From Trichoplax sp. H2 (taxonomy: Eukaryota; Placozoa; Uniplacotomia; Trichoplacea), in contig NOWV01000166.1 in NCBI GenBank assembly GCA_003344405.1, positions 62,001 to 126,000 of the forward strand: a stretch of 64,000 bases of DNA, read 5' to 3'. The translations under genes were made by a program, and so were the position numbers. Shown piece after piece: positions 28,025 through 42,700 of the stretch; position 1 is the stretch's first letter; every line of letters starts with the position of its first letter. Under the pieces are notes generated by a model. The model worked only from the letters and a program-made list of their open reading frames with translations. It was not told the DNA's origin and did no database searches.

Positions 28025-30046
28025 CGAATGACTTCATGTCATTTCTTAAGTTTGATTTCTAGATTAAACAGTAATTGTACTGATAAAATGAAATGGATTA
28101 ACTAACGAGATGTTTTACAAAGGCGCTAGAGCTTTTAAGGCAGATTCTTTTAAAGTTTTAATAAGACCCTCAAGAAAACAACTCACCTGAGGGAGCTCTA
28201 TCAATATTGAAGTGAATTTATATTCCAACAAACATTGTTAGTCCTATTACTTCCGATCAAGTAAGTTGGTAGTCTATTACCATGCTATAATGCAACGTGA
28301 ACGTTTTAAGAGAAATGCTAGTATATCTGGCATGCGAACTTATCAACTTGGAAAGTATTATAAACTACGCAACGCTATATTTATTAGATTGTACGTTTAA
28401 TACGATGCAGAACTATATATAGCATTAATACATATAGATTGCTATCGTTTGTTTGCGTTAATTCGATATTACCTAAATTTAGCACGCTACAAACTTACTA
28501 TTGTCACAGGTTACATAATAATAATCGTGATTGATTATTTATAGTATTCTACACATGTGATATTCTACACTTGTTAATTCTACCGGTTAATTGTACTGTA
28601 GATTGTGCTGCGTACACTAATGAATCTACTGCTACACAAACTTGCAATTAAATTGTGTTATAAGTGTGAACGGCACACATATAAGCCGCCGTTCTTCAAT
28701 ACAATAAAGAGAGTGTAGGAGTTAGTAGTTAGTTTTACAATAACTTCAACTACGTGTTCAATTTCTTGTCTCCATACTAATCGAGAATAGTACGAATCTT
28801 CAACACGGTTGTTACTATTAACTCTAGATAGCAATACACAACAGAAAGTGAATTAGTGACCGCTAATGAGATCGCAGTAAACGAAGGATACGCACATTTC
28901 AAATGTTTACAATACATAGGTGATTGGGAACGAACTTAGCAGCATCTTGATGTAATTCCTCTACGTACGAACGTATACCCCAGAATCGACCTCCGTAGTG
29001 AATAATACGAGGTCTTAGCTCTTTAGTAAGCAATATATACTACGGCATGTAATGAAATACGTGTGTTATGTATCGGTTATAGGCTATGAAATAATGATAT
29101 TATGAATAAATCAGCAACGCCACAGCAGAACGCCATAAACGATCTTCATGCACGTATATAGGTACAGGTATAAAACTTACTAATCTAATTTGCATACATC
29201 TTCCAAGGCTTCAGGCTTTTGTGTGCTAATGAGTTTAAATACATAGACCATAAAATTAAAATTTATAAGCTTCATCACTGCTGCAGCTATTTATTCTCTT
29301 AAATTCTGACCAGTAGTTATTTCATGATATACCATACGTGTAATTGTTACATATTGGAAATCACAATATTCTACTTTAGTAATATTTCAATGGTTAATTT
29401 AATATCTTTTCAATCAATACTCAAGACTCACACGCCCCTTCGCTATCAAGCTAATTAATAATTTTATTTTAAGTATTTTGTATACTGTCATTGGACGTGT
29501 ACCTAAATGTAAAATTTCGGACTTAGCAGTTTGTAGCGAGTAAATAACTGCTACATAGCAATATCATTGCCAAAAAAACCTATTTTACAACCGTAGCAGT
29601 ATAAAATCTTATATAAATCGTACCGTGCCGTATTATGTAAATGAGTAACTTCTTGCATCTTATGAAATTCCTATTATTAGATCACTCATAGCTAAATATT
29701 TTTCTACTCGTAGTACTTCACTTCTCCAGCTGTAATGCATTTCCAATAGTAAAATCAATTAAAACACTAAAGGATTTCATTTATTTACTTTGTACAGGAT
29801 GTGTTAATAAATACAGTTATTTGCGCATACTCATGCAGTAATAATTACATAAGCAGAGATTGCATACCGCGCCTAATAGACATACGCCCCGGCAAGTACA
29901 GTATAGTAGCAATCTTCAGCCTGCGAGAAGTTTGGTGTCTGGGATTTCGTACATTACTTTGACGTTATTTGCATAACTGTATTCTAAACTGCTCTAATCA
30001 TGTTACCTCGTAAGATACGTTATACTTCTCCTCTAAAGGTCTAATA

Positions 30047-33000
30047 ATGGTATACGACTCTCGCTTAGAATTTGCTGTTAAATTGGGCGGTGGAATTTTG
30101 GTTTCTTACTTGGCATATAAATTATTATTACGCCACCGTAGGCATGATCCTTTTTGTGATCAATTTCTCGCAAGTTACGATTACATTATTATAGGGGGCG
30201 GAACAGCCGGTTGTATACTTGCTAATCGATTGACTGAAGATCCTAATGTAACCGTTTTATTGCTGGAAGCTGGAGGAAAATATGATCACTTTCTAGCGAA
30301 AGTGCCTGCTGCATCCCCTCTTCTGCAAGCAGATTCTGCAATTAATTGGTGCTACAAGGTATACGAATATATCATCTATTTATCCACAGACTAAGTAAAA
30401 GTTATAGCGTAGCGTTCATTACCAAAATAGTTACTCTAGTCACAGATATTTCTTGTACACAAAACGTATGTGTAAACAGTGTTACAAACATTTTTCATAA
30501 CAGCTACGATATTTAACGTTACTAACTGCTAGTATATAGGATATAAAAATCATTTCGGTTCTAATATTAGACCAATAACTATTGATTAATCATCTCATTA
30601 TCTATTTAGTCATTGCCCCAGCAAAATTCATGTCTAGCTTGTACCGATAATATGCTTTTATGGCCTCGAGGAAAGGTAATTTATAGGCAATCCCGATTAC
30701 GAGCATTCTTATTTCAAACTTACAAACCAAGCTTTTCAATTCCTTTAAACAGATTTTGGGAGGAAGTAGTTCAATTAATTCCTTAATTTATATGAGAGGC
30801 TGCAAGGCAGATTATGATCTGTGGCAGCAGATAGGTAGAGTTTAAATTAAATTATTAAAGTGACATGGTTTGTTATATCTGCTATATTATCACTTTAAAT
30901 TTAATCTTAAAATTTTCCTCTTCGAGTTGTAACTTTTGAGTCAATGGCAATGTTGGCATTCTAAATTCTGCCAAATATTAACATAAATTACTTGTTGCAG
31001 GTGCTGAAGGATGGAGTTACGACGATGTCCTACCATATTTTAAGAAATTTGAAAATAACACAAGGTATTTAACTTAGCTCTGAAACTACTTAAAACCGAT
31101 GATTACAATATGAAGAAGGGGTTAAATTGAAATTTTGTTACTGTAATATGTAACCTAAGACCTGAATTTCAAAACGATTCACAACACGGGATTGGAGGGC
31201 CAATTACAATCAGTGATCCTGATATTACTGCACCTTATACAGAGGCATTTATTAAAGCAGGTATGTATATTACTTAGTTAATATTTTTATATCGAATACA
31301 TGCTATGGTATTCCATGGAATGATCTTGAAATATCATTCTTCTAAGATTATACTATCTTGCCGATAATCCACGATAGGTGAAGAAGCAGGATTTCCTAGG
31401 TGTGACATCAATGGCGGTATCAAGGTTTGATAAACAATTTATATCAAGCTTTAGCTATTGGATAGGGACTTCATTTATCAAAATGACGATGGTTTAGTGA
31501 CTGCTTTACTTATAGTCTTGTCTTATCTTACTTCGTATTTTTTATTTTTAATAACAAAATATAATATAGACTGGATTTGATTATGGTCAAGTATTTGTTG
31601 GCAATGGAGTAAGACAAAGTACTGCTGAATCTTATTTGACTCAGGACGTAATGAACAGAAAAAATCTCCACATCGGTGTATTTTGTCACGTCAGCAAGGT
31701 GATTAATATCTGAACTAGTTTAGATTGCATAAATGCAATAGTACATGACATCGCATTGCTATGGCATCGAAACGATAGCAATATTTATCTGTAGCCTTAT
31801 CTAAAGCCTACCAAGGTCATTATCCTCAGAGTAAAATATTAGCAGTAAAGGTTTACTGATTCGAAAATACAAATTTCGAAATGAATACTTTTAAATCTTA
31901 CAAACTATGCTCATGTTAAAATTTTAATAATCGGAATAAATTTTATATTAACTTCAAAAGGTGATTTTCAATGAGAAGCGAGCTGCTGGAGTTCAATTTA
32001 TTAAACAGTAAAATCATAATAATTTAGCATTTTTGCTATCACATACAAACAATTACATGGCGTTCGTTAACGATACGTTAAATATAACATTTTTGCATCT
32101 CTTATTTTCAATAATTGGTTTTCTAGAGGAAAAACGCTTACGATTTACTGCAATGAAGAAGTTTTAGTCTGTGGAGGGACAGTTGGATCACCACAAACAT
32201 TACTTCTTTCTGGTGTCGGCCCGAAAGAGGACTTAGAGAAATTAAATGTAAGTTTATAGACTGAGTGAAAATCCCTAAATTTGAATATGCTATAGTGCAA
32301 TCAGTATACTAATGATAAAGCTATTTTGCCATTCTAATCAGCGTTAAGGAATATCACAATGAATTATTCTAAAATTCTGAATTCTGTTAACTTATCTTCT
32401 GTTATTGTATGCCCTTTAATTGCTTATAGATATTTTATCCTTGTCATATTACTTCCATATTGATTACCTACGTACTATTACAGAAATTGTAATGAAATAA
32501 TGGTATCTACAGACTAGCTACATCTCATTCTACAATTATTTATCTGCAGATTCCTGTCATTTCTGATCTACCAGTTGGACGTAATCTACAGGTAGTACTC
32601 TACATTCATGCAGTAAACCAATTCGTAATCGATGCCGTATAAAATAATGTGGTTTGGTTATTCCAGAATCATTGTGGATTAATGATCTCGGCAATATTAA
32701 ATGATGAATTTCGAAGCTATAGTTACACAGAAGCATCAATTTCTATCATGAGTGTGCTAAAGTACCTCATTTCTAAAAAGGTAGACCAGTAGCTTACCAC
32801 AGAAAATAATGAAGGAGTGCAAAATTTTGTTCTTGGCTTAGTTTGTAACTTTAACTATTGACACTCGTGAATTAATCTATTTGAAAGGGGAAATTAGCTT
32901 CTCCAGGTTACGAAGCATCAGGGTTAATTACCGTTGGTGAAGAATCGGTACACCAAAGTCGATTCTTTCTTAGTTGAATTCTCACTAAAGCTATATTGTG

Positions 33001-34394
33001 TTAATAACTTATACTAATAACGGTGTTCTTTGTATAAAGTGAATCGTCAGGTGCTGATGTTCTTATCCATCTTGAATCCTTTGGAGCAGATCAACCAGTG
33101 ATTTATAAAACTTTTTCTATTGATAAAAAAAGGTATGAACTTTTGAAATGTAATCGGAAGACCTTTTCCAACTATCGTAAATTTATTTATTGAAACATTA
33201 GAATTTCAAGGCACAGACCAAAGGGATACATATAATTAGTTTATCACTTGTGTTTGTTTTAGATTTCCATCTTTATATGCGGATGAGGCAGCAAATTCTG
33301 ATAATTGCGGTTAGCCATTTGCAATTGTAAACTTAGAAGAGATAATTACTAAAATATAATACAAAATATGCTGTTTGCAAAAATCTATTGTATATTAATT
33401 TTTTACTTCGACAGGGTTTTTCTTGGTTCCGATTCTATGTCGTCCTCTTAGCATAGGATGGATCAAGTTGAAATCGACAAATCCACTAGATCACCCTGAA
33501 ATACAACCAAATTATTTTCAGCACCCTCAAGATATACGAAATCTGGCGAAGGTAATGTGTTGGTTAATAGACTTTATTTTGGTAACTCAGTAATTAACAT
33601 ATTGTATGTAAAGTTAAAGTAAATCGAATGCCTGCTTAGTTTTATTCGTTACAGCTCCGATCATAATACATTCGTACTATATGGGACAGTAATGCAATCT
33701 GAATTTAGTCATGATGTATTACAGGAGATCTGACTGAATTAAATTTGATAATTTAGAGATTTTATTTTTCAACTATTTTTACTACAGGGGGCTCAGTTTT
33801 GTCATAACTTATTACAAAGTAAACACTTCAAGCCCTATGTTAAAGGAATACGTCGCTATAATGTTGATTGCCCTCATACATATAATTCTCTTGAATATTG
33901 GGAATACGTCTTGAAACACTTCGCCTACGATGGATACCATCCTGTAAATTTTGTTTCCTTACAATCTTGCTGTAGAAATTAATTAAAAGAAATCATAAAA
34001 GTTCAATCTATTGTTTTAATTCAAATCTAGGTTGGCACTTGCAAGATGGGAGCTTTGAATGATGATTCTGCAGTGGTAGATCCAAACTTAAGGTACATTC
34101 TTGTCGTTCTTTCTAATGCAACACTGTAGTGCATTAGATTCTATTTTGTAATGATGTACTATCCAATGGTTGCACTAGAAAAGGATAATTTTAAAGATGT
34201 AAAATAACAATTGTAACGTATTATTCTGTCTATACTACTTTAACCATTTATTTTATATCAGAATTCGTGGATTGGAAGGAATTCGAGTTATTGATGCATC
34301 TATCATGCCCGTAGTAGTTTCTTGCAACCTTTATGCGCCGGTTGCTATGATTGCTGAAAAAGCTGCTGATCTTATTAAGAAGGACAGGTTTTAG
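30047..34394 (+). CDS. GMC oxidoreductase 2 (choline/glucose dehydrogenase-like)
   Basis: FAD-dependent GMC-family enzyme, paralogue of GMC1 and GMC3; substrate unknown. Exons: 30047-30358, 30610-30675, 30753-30834, 31001-31064, 31160-31260, 31378-31424, 31570-31698, 31961-32007, 32127-32247, 32550-32591, 32667-32780, 32888-32957 (or earlier), 33051-33132, 33263-33309, 33415-33551, 33788-33943, 34031-34092, 34262-34394; about 600 aa. An N-terminal hydrophobic segment ([16 protein letters not shown], about residues 13-28) precedes the FAD fold [12 protein letters not shown], suggesting membrane anchoring or organelle import. The two GMC signatures ([31 protein letters not shown]) and catalytic YHPVGTCKMG are intact. 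The exon 12/13 junction is irregular. The acceptor expected from the paralogues is absent, and I join via 33051 with a donor at 32958 (other choice 32937). Confidence 0.88.
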
Positions 34395-37300
34395 CAATTT
34401 CTTGAATAAAAGAGATGGTAATAGCTACGGAAGGGGGCAGCTAAGTGTCGCTATTACTAAGCTATAACATAGATTAAAATCTAATCTGGTTGGTAATTTG
34501 TTTTTCGGTAACCTTAGGCCTTAAAATTAATGTTTTAGCAAGGGTGATTGTGTATGTAATCATTATGGGATGCTTTTGGATGGTGATATTTGCAGAAAAT
34601 TTATTAACATTTTTTCTTTTGGCAATCTTAACAATTTCCTAACAGATGTTTACCTTATGATTACAAGTGGTATATACTGCTATTGAAAATTGATAATGAT
34701 TTAACTTCCATAGCGTATAATTATAAAATAGTTTATTACTGCACTTGCGTCATGCATATTAAGGAACTAACTCCTTATTGGTAGCTAAAATCATTGCACA
34801 CACCAACCTAATTGAAACTCTAAAATTAAAGAAGTGTTTCCATGTGTTTCCGTGTTTCCAATAGTTTATCAAAAGCTGTTAATAAAGTGGTACTAGAAAA
34901 ACTATTTCACATGAAATTCTAATCCAAACCTACAGCAATATCGAGTATGCACAGAAGGCTCTGAAACTACTTTAATTGTTTTAAAGACAAGGTATTCTAG
35001 TATATACCATATTGCGAGATAGTCAACTTTAGAAGCTATAAAATAAATAGATTACACAGTACTCGTATAAAGGAAAGTTTTCTTAATATTCAGTTCAATG
35101 AGTATAGATTAAAATTTATTTCATTTTGTAGCAAAATAGAAACTTGAGTAAGTAATTTAATAAATTCAGGAAAAATACGCTTTGTATTCTATAATTGGGT
35201 TTATCAGGACCATATGTTGTTCATATGAAATGCTAAATCTAATAAACTGCAGTTATATATACAAACAAAGAGCATACACGAACCCAAGCTATACGAAATA
35301 TCTTTAAAAGTCTACTATTAGCGCGCTTGCTGAATATTCGACTTATAACCGTAATAAAAAATCTTAAAAATCTCTCGAACCAGTTGAAGAATAGGTTTAG
35401 GATTAACAATACACACGTTAATTTGGGCAGAGTCTAACTTACGATATTAGTAGCACTAAGGGTCTACCAGAAGTTTCAAAGACTCTTTCGGCATTTAATG
35501 AAATTAACATTATTCGACCACAATTAAAAATCAGGAGTATTACTAATAAAAATTGAGCTGAATTTGATTTTGTATTAAGTAATATTGAAAATTTCGCGTA
35601 CACCGAAAATGGCTATTTATATGGTACTAGAAGCCTATTTTAATTTGCTAAGCGTGCATATAAATTAGATCTTTATTTAAAACCCTATCCGAACCAGAGG
35701 CATATATTAAATCTGATCTGAATATAACTAAAAATTGTTTTACTCAAAGGATTGTCTGAAACGTTAGGCTTAGAATTTACTGATAAATTTATTTTCTCCC
35801 GAGCTTCAGATACGGTAATGACTTACGGTATGTCAAAATTTACAACCAGCTCGTATTAAAAATCTGCTTAAGAACTTTAGGAAATTTTAGCATCATTTAT
35901 AGTAAATTGCCATATCTTTGGTATTACCTATCCAATGCATATTTTAGTTTTTATCCAACGAATTATTCATTGATAACTTCTGTCATTCATAAGAAACGGT
36001 AATGAATAGACAAAATTTGCTTTAAAGGCTATTGTTATTAATAGCCAGGAATACATGAGATATAAGGCAATTAATTAAATTAGTCTTAAGTAGTAACTAG
36101 CTATGCCACCCTTCTACGAACGAAGCGTTCATCCCCATAAGTTTTGTAGCATAATTCTATATTAATCAATGTTTAATTTAAGTATTATTATCTGGTACAT
36201 TTTATTTGACAAAGTTTGGCAGAGTAGAAAATGTTTATATTGAAGAAAACATAAGAAATTGTCAATAGCTTTTGAAAAATGTAACGGAGTATAAAGGATT
36301 CGGTTATATTTTTAAAAGCATAGACAAGCTGCTATAACAGTGCTGCAATTATCGAAACTACAGAAACTATTCTCAATAGTGATGATATATAGTTGAGTTG
36401 AATTAGTTTTAAATAATAATTAATTAATAATGGTTATCCGTAGTGCTTCCCTGCCTCAGTTACTTATGGACCAACTCCCAGATTACTATGTCTGCATATT
36501 TCTATAATGCGAATCTGAGAATGATAACAATGATATCACAACCATTTATTCTTCCTTGACTGTTAATAAAATTAAGACTTAAAAGCATCAGATTATTGAA
36601 AGTAAATATATGACACAAGCAGATATACTGCCATCATATATGCACCTTACGCACAGTAGTGTAATCATTTATTAATAATTTTTATAATTTATAATTAATT
36701 TGATAGGTATTGTGGCGAATGATCCTTTTTCGAAAATCTAATTACCGTTATTAAATTACAAATTTGTAATGATAATATTTCATTCGCCGACAAATTGAAT
36801 TCGATATTGAATTATTTCTAAAGAGTGAAGATTCGATAAATTATAGGTGCGTTATGCCAAATAGAAGAAAAACAATTTGTTTTTAACCGTCGCAAATTTT
36901 AAGCTATGAGTATGATATAGGCGCAAATGCACGTATGTACAGAGTAGGTGGAACAAATTTTCTACCGAAAGAAATAAAAATTGCTACGGTATCATACCTG
37001 GCACTGGTTATCAAATCAAAGTCTGTATATTGTCATATGTCATATATATCCCTTCAAGACTAATCGTCATCTAGTTTTCGAATTGCAATTTTTTTAAATT
37101 AAAATTTAAGCCCTGAGATCTTATAATTCTGTACCATTCAATTAGCTCACAAACCTGCGTATCAAAAATTCAATTGTGTGCAATATTCGAAAAAAAGTAC
37201 CGTAGTAAAGAATAAATTGTGATACTGGTCGTTGTGTTAGAAACCAATTGAAAGATAGTATTTTAAATTCATTACGGGTAGTGCAAAGCTGTTAAAATTA

Positions 37301-39794
37301 CCATATTGTTTCATAATTTAGAATTTAGAATTTAAATATTTGGTATTGAAGGTTCAAACTCAATTACTGAGTATATAATTATCGAAATGGCTTCTGCATT
37401 GTATTAGATAGCGAGTTTAGATTTAAATATAAGTAAAAATCCAATTTTGTCAAAAGTAGCAGTAATAAAATTCTTTTTCCATCAAATGATTCAAAAATGA
37501 TCTGACATAAACTATATACTGAGAAATAGCACTTATACTTATAGACTCTTTCATTACTACATCGTAGTATTTTCTAGTAACTAGCAGCATAGCTACTATC
37601 CCATATCAAATCAAAATTTATCGCAGACAAAATACGATATGGTACTAATGTTTAGGGTTATTTCGATACTTCATGTTCATGTTGTTTGCCTACTCTAGCC
37701 GATATTTGATGTAATAATATAAATCAAAATCCTGTCAGGATAGGGTGCGACTTATGGAGTTCTTAGGCGATTTTTGCACTAATTTTATGATTGTAACGTC
37801 GAATAAATTGCATAAAAAGTGTTAAAGTAATCTAATTATTGGTATTGGCTTACTAACCACTAATTAAATGATTAAAGGCAGATTAGGCGACATATTTTGT
37901 TTATGTTGCCTCATATTCTTGATGTTTGTAGTAATATCCGATAAATCTTCATATAATTTAATTACCATCAACTTACCAATTTACTTCTAATCTTTAGCAC
38001 TTCACAAAACTGGCTGTTTACTTTAAAAGATAAGCAAATATTAAATTATGGAACAAAATATTGATATCCAAGTTTTTTAAAAGCACTTTGACTTTGTTAG
38101 TGGAGTCTCAAAGGGAGTTAACGATAACTTCTCTTTTACATTCTCTATTCTTACATTGTTATATTATTCCTCACATAAGCCTTACTTACATGTAGAAGGA
38201 AGGTTCTGAAATTTAGATACTCAAGAACTTTATTGATTACTTGTAATTGTCTTCTTTGCACCTCATTTAAAGTGTTTTAAAAATAATATCCATATTTGAG
38301 TGGTGCCAATCATTATGCATATGCCGTAAAGCTTGAAATGTAAGAAATACGGACGATAATACGTTTACTTTGGTCATCGTTAGCCTTTAAAACAGTAGTA
38401 ATAGCCTATTCCATAGATTTATAGAAATCGCTAATATCTGTATAGCTTTATCCAGCCTTAATTTATTAGCATAAGGGCATAGAAGAGTAGCTTGTACGTT
38501 GTATTACTATTAGCCATAGGCTTACAATATTTTAACAATATTTTAGCCACTATAGAATAAAGTTGTATGATTTTGAGCTCGATTGTAAACAGGTGTTAAA
38601 TTATGCCGTATGACTGCTATTGGTCATTTATTAATTGAGATCAGACGTTTTAATTTTGGAACAACTCCTTCAAGCTATGCACATTATATTGATCACAGCA
38701 TGATATTTTAATTTAATAAAAATTATAGGTTGATAAGTTTGTTTGTAATTTATCTTTTCTCTCTATAATTGTTTAAAGAAAGTATAAATTAGCGTGTTTG
38801 AGATAAAATCATTGGATTTACCCTTACTTTGGTTAATTCTTCATTCACCTTTCCTAAGGTACAGTAAAAAATTCTTTGATTTAAATATGTTATATTCTGT
38901 TTAAGTTCTACAGAGTCCTTTAAGCATTAGAGATTTGGTTCAACTCTAACTAAGCTATAAATTTAGACAGTCTACAACGAGGGTTTAAAAGGCCAAACTT
39001 AAAATTCTGATAAATTGTTTATAAATCTTTAATATAGCATAATACCAACATACTGACCTACATCATACTTCAGGTCATGAATTAGATCAATTTATCCATT
39101 TACAGTACAGGTCAGATATAGCAGCAAATTAATCTTCTATAAGTAGTCCATGTAATATATAAAAGTTGTTCAATTAGAATTATAACAGAGATTAGCGTAT
39201 ACGCGTATTAAAGAACAAAATCATTGACTGGCTTCTCAGCTTACTTCGTTGTCGTATCTACTTATAAAAGTAGGATAACTATATTTGCAATTGAATACTA
39301 CAATATGCTGCTTCGTAGACGTGAATGAAGTATCTAATAAGTTAGCACTTAAAGAAGGTGTTACTCTTGAGTGTGCAATATAAATTGTAATTTATTGCAA
39401 AATTTTAAAGTCCGCTTAGGTTGCTTTTTATCAGTTTTTATGCAAAAATGCCATAGTATGAGCATAATGGTACTGTATAAAGCTTTATGGTTAGGATCTA
39501 TAAATATAAGAAAAGTATTGCCGGTTTTCAATTGTAGTTAATAACAGTTAAAAACTCTATAAGTGCAGCAATATGTATTCTTATATTCTTTTTTACCTTA
39601 TAACTATAACGCTTTTTAGTTTGGAAAATTATGCTTAGAACTACTTTATATATACATTCGATGAGAGTGACAAATACCCTGATGAAATGATCTAGTGTTA
39701 CATTGTCGTGAAACAGCTCAATTTTAATGAATTATCTTTTTTCTATTACCTAAAAAATATTCGTAGTTTTGCTGCCTTTTAAGACCTTAAAATC
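34395..39794. other. Long gene-free stretch between GMC2 and calpain
   Basis: About 5.4 kb, very AT-rich, with no open frame or splice-bounded segment that I can match to a protein family on either strand. No tRNA-like fold or strong tandem repeat was noticed. It carries the GMC2 3' UTR and the calpain promoter. Confidence 0.5.
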
Positions 39795-42700
39795 ATGTCT
39801 GCTCCATCTCCGATAACCCAGTATAAAGATCAAGATTATAATGCGCTCAAGGCACAGTGCTTAGAAAGTGGGAAATTATTCGAAGATCCAACATTTCCTG
39901 CTAATGATTCCTCGTTATATTACGATAAACGTGAAAGTCACGGAATTGTTTGGCTGCGGCCTAAAGTACGTAAAGAGACAAGTAAAATCTAATATATAAT
40001 TTACTCGCTCGGTGTCAGTGAAACGATTCAGAAAATTGGTTTCAGAACCTACTTGGCTGCTAAGCCTTTTTAATCAAATAGAGCTCATTAAAACTATATG
40101 TACGATAATGGACCCGTTAAATTCTTCGATAGTCGTGCTTCTTAATCAGTCCATGTACTAGTAAAAAGGATGAAATCAACCTTATTTTGCATACCTATAT
40201 TCTTCTGATTAATATAGAACTTCAATTTGAGAGATAAATGTCACTTAGTATATCTATACGGACTTTTTCCCCGTAGTTCTGGATGTAAATGCTCTTATCT
40301 ACGCTGTGCAGCTAAAATCAATACTGATTTATATGTTATGTACTGCAACTAAGAGTTTCGTTAATTCTAAAAATTAGAAATTATTAGATAAACCGCCTGT
40401 TACAGAATAAAATATATAATAATACAACGCAATAATAAATATATACATTTTGCAGCTAACAGTAACTTAACATTTGTAAAATTTTTAGTAAATGTACAAT
40501 ATTTGTAGGCATACTTAAGACTAAGTAAATTAATGATTTATTCCGCGCCATATATATAATATTTCATAGACTGCTGCAGTGGGATTTATTCAGTCCATAT
40601 GTACAGTACAATGTAAAGAAAGTACTTTCATTTAAAGAAATATCATCAACGTAGCATTGCTTTACATGCCTAGTACTTCAGTAACTGCAGTAACTGCAGG
40701 AATTTTAAAATTGGATTAAATATGATTATGATTATCGTTCTTGTTTACTATTGCGAGTGTAGTCGTCACATGTAAAACTACTATACTACAAGCAATTGTA
40801 AACTAAATGATCTAGTCCACGATAATATAATCATATAAGTATTACAGTATCTTGCGTTGATTGAAAAACAACTTTCTAGACTACTCCTATATTGATATTA
40901 CTATAGGAGATAACTGACGATCCAAAACTTTACGTTGATGGTGGAGACCGTCTCGACATGCGTCAAGGTCGGCTAGGTGATTGCTGGTTTGTTGCGTCGT
41001 TGTCGTCTTTGGCTACCGAAAAGAATTTGCTATACCGTGTTATACCGAATGATCAGACCTTTGATAAGGATTATGCAGGCATTTTGCATGTTCGATTTTG
41101 GCGTATGGGTCAGTGGGCTGATATAGTTATTGATGATCGCCTTCCATGTTTTGAGAAATCGAAAAGGCCATGTTACGTTCATCCAAGTGATAAACATGAA
41201 TTTTGGGGTTGTTTCATCGAGAAAGCTTATGCAAAGTAAGTTAGACTTAAAATGTAGGATTCATCAAAGATATACTATTATATATGTACATTATGTATAT
41301 CTTTAGCAGTTATTTAGATTCCTATTCCGTTATCACACTTATTAGTGGTATTTCATACGCATGTTTGTATTCACGATACCATTTAAGAGTAAGCCGTCGT
41401 TTGCTTCGGCACTGACTGGTACTTTACAACGTAGATTAGTACGAAATGTTAGATGGCGTCTGATTCATATAATCGGTTTTGATTGATTGCAATGAAGTTT
41501 CTTTTCTATTGTGCTACCTTGATATTTCAATATATAAATCCGATATTGTGGTAATTCACGTAGATAGTACTGGCAATAATACAGTATATTAGTTTATGAA
41601 TCATAATGGTACCTATAATGTATTATAACTACAAGGCAATATTGTCTATAAGCTGGAGTTGTAAAAAGTTTGACTTGATGAGTTTAAGTTAGAAAAATAG
41701 ATGACTTCTAATTGTTTTGTGGCCTCTCTAGAGCTCGAAATCATTCTTGTTTTCTATCTACGACATCTTGTATTGTACTACATGTAAACTTTAAAAGTAA
41801 ACAAATTTTTTGGCGATATAAAGAGTAGTCTACCACTACAACTAAAAATAAGTGAATAATTGCTGATTTGCTGTGCATTGAATTTATAGGGTTAATAATA
41901 GTTATGAAGCTTTAGTAGGAGGCGTCAACTGGGAAGCTCTAGAAACTTTCACTGGCGGAATTCATGAAGACTATCACATGCCCAGTATGCCCGCAGATGG
42001 ATTTCAACGGATTTTTAACGCACTGGCTCGTCATTCTTTATTAGGATGCTTCGGGGTAATTCAGCTAAGTTTTATTTGACTACAATCGACTACACGTCAA
42101 ATGAGATTGGCGTATAATAAATTAAATTTTCTGGTCGATGATCTTGCAATGCGGCTGTTGCAAATGATTTCACTTTAATAAATACGTATACCGTACGTAA
42201 GCAGTAGCTACTAGAATGAAAATATCGTATGAGCCGAGATTTATCTCTTATGCGTACAGTATATGCAGGTACTTCATTCTTCTATCCATCCTTTTCAGGT
42301 TCATCATGAAAAAGGAGTCAAGGGGCATGTACTACCTAATGGACTGGTTTGGGGCCATGCCTATAGCGTCGACAAGGCTGCGAAAGTATGTACACTGTAC
42401 AGTCACGGTCTTTTTTAGTAATCCATGATACAGTATGTAGCAAGTTTTAAATCAATTCGAAGAAGTTTCCCCGTGGTTTGAATTTAAATTATAATATTTA
42501 GTATTTTATTAACTCACTTGCATACATAATACTGTCAGTACCGTATTCTACAAATTTACAGGCGATATTTAATGTGATATTAACACAAGACGTACGCATA
42601 AACGGTGTATATATACGGTAATAGGTCAAGATCGAAGGCAATGATGAGGAAGTACCTTTAGTAAGGATTCGAAATCCTTGGGGTTGTGGAGAATGGAAAG

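Larger units (their letters stand above)
26294..30046. other. Intergenic region upstream of WDR83 and GMC2 (divergent)
   Basis: No exon was recognised in about 3.7 kb. It contains an ACAGT/ACTGT cluster next to the WDR83 start, a 20-N assembly gap and a 146-bp direct duplication. As the two flanking genes diverge, the region must carry both promoters. Confidence 0.55.
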
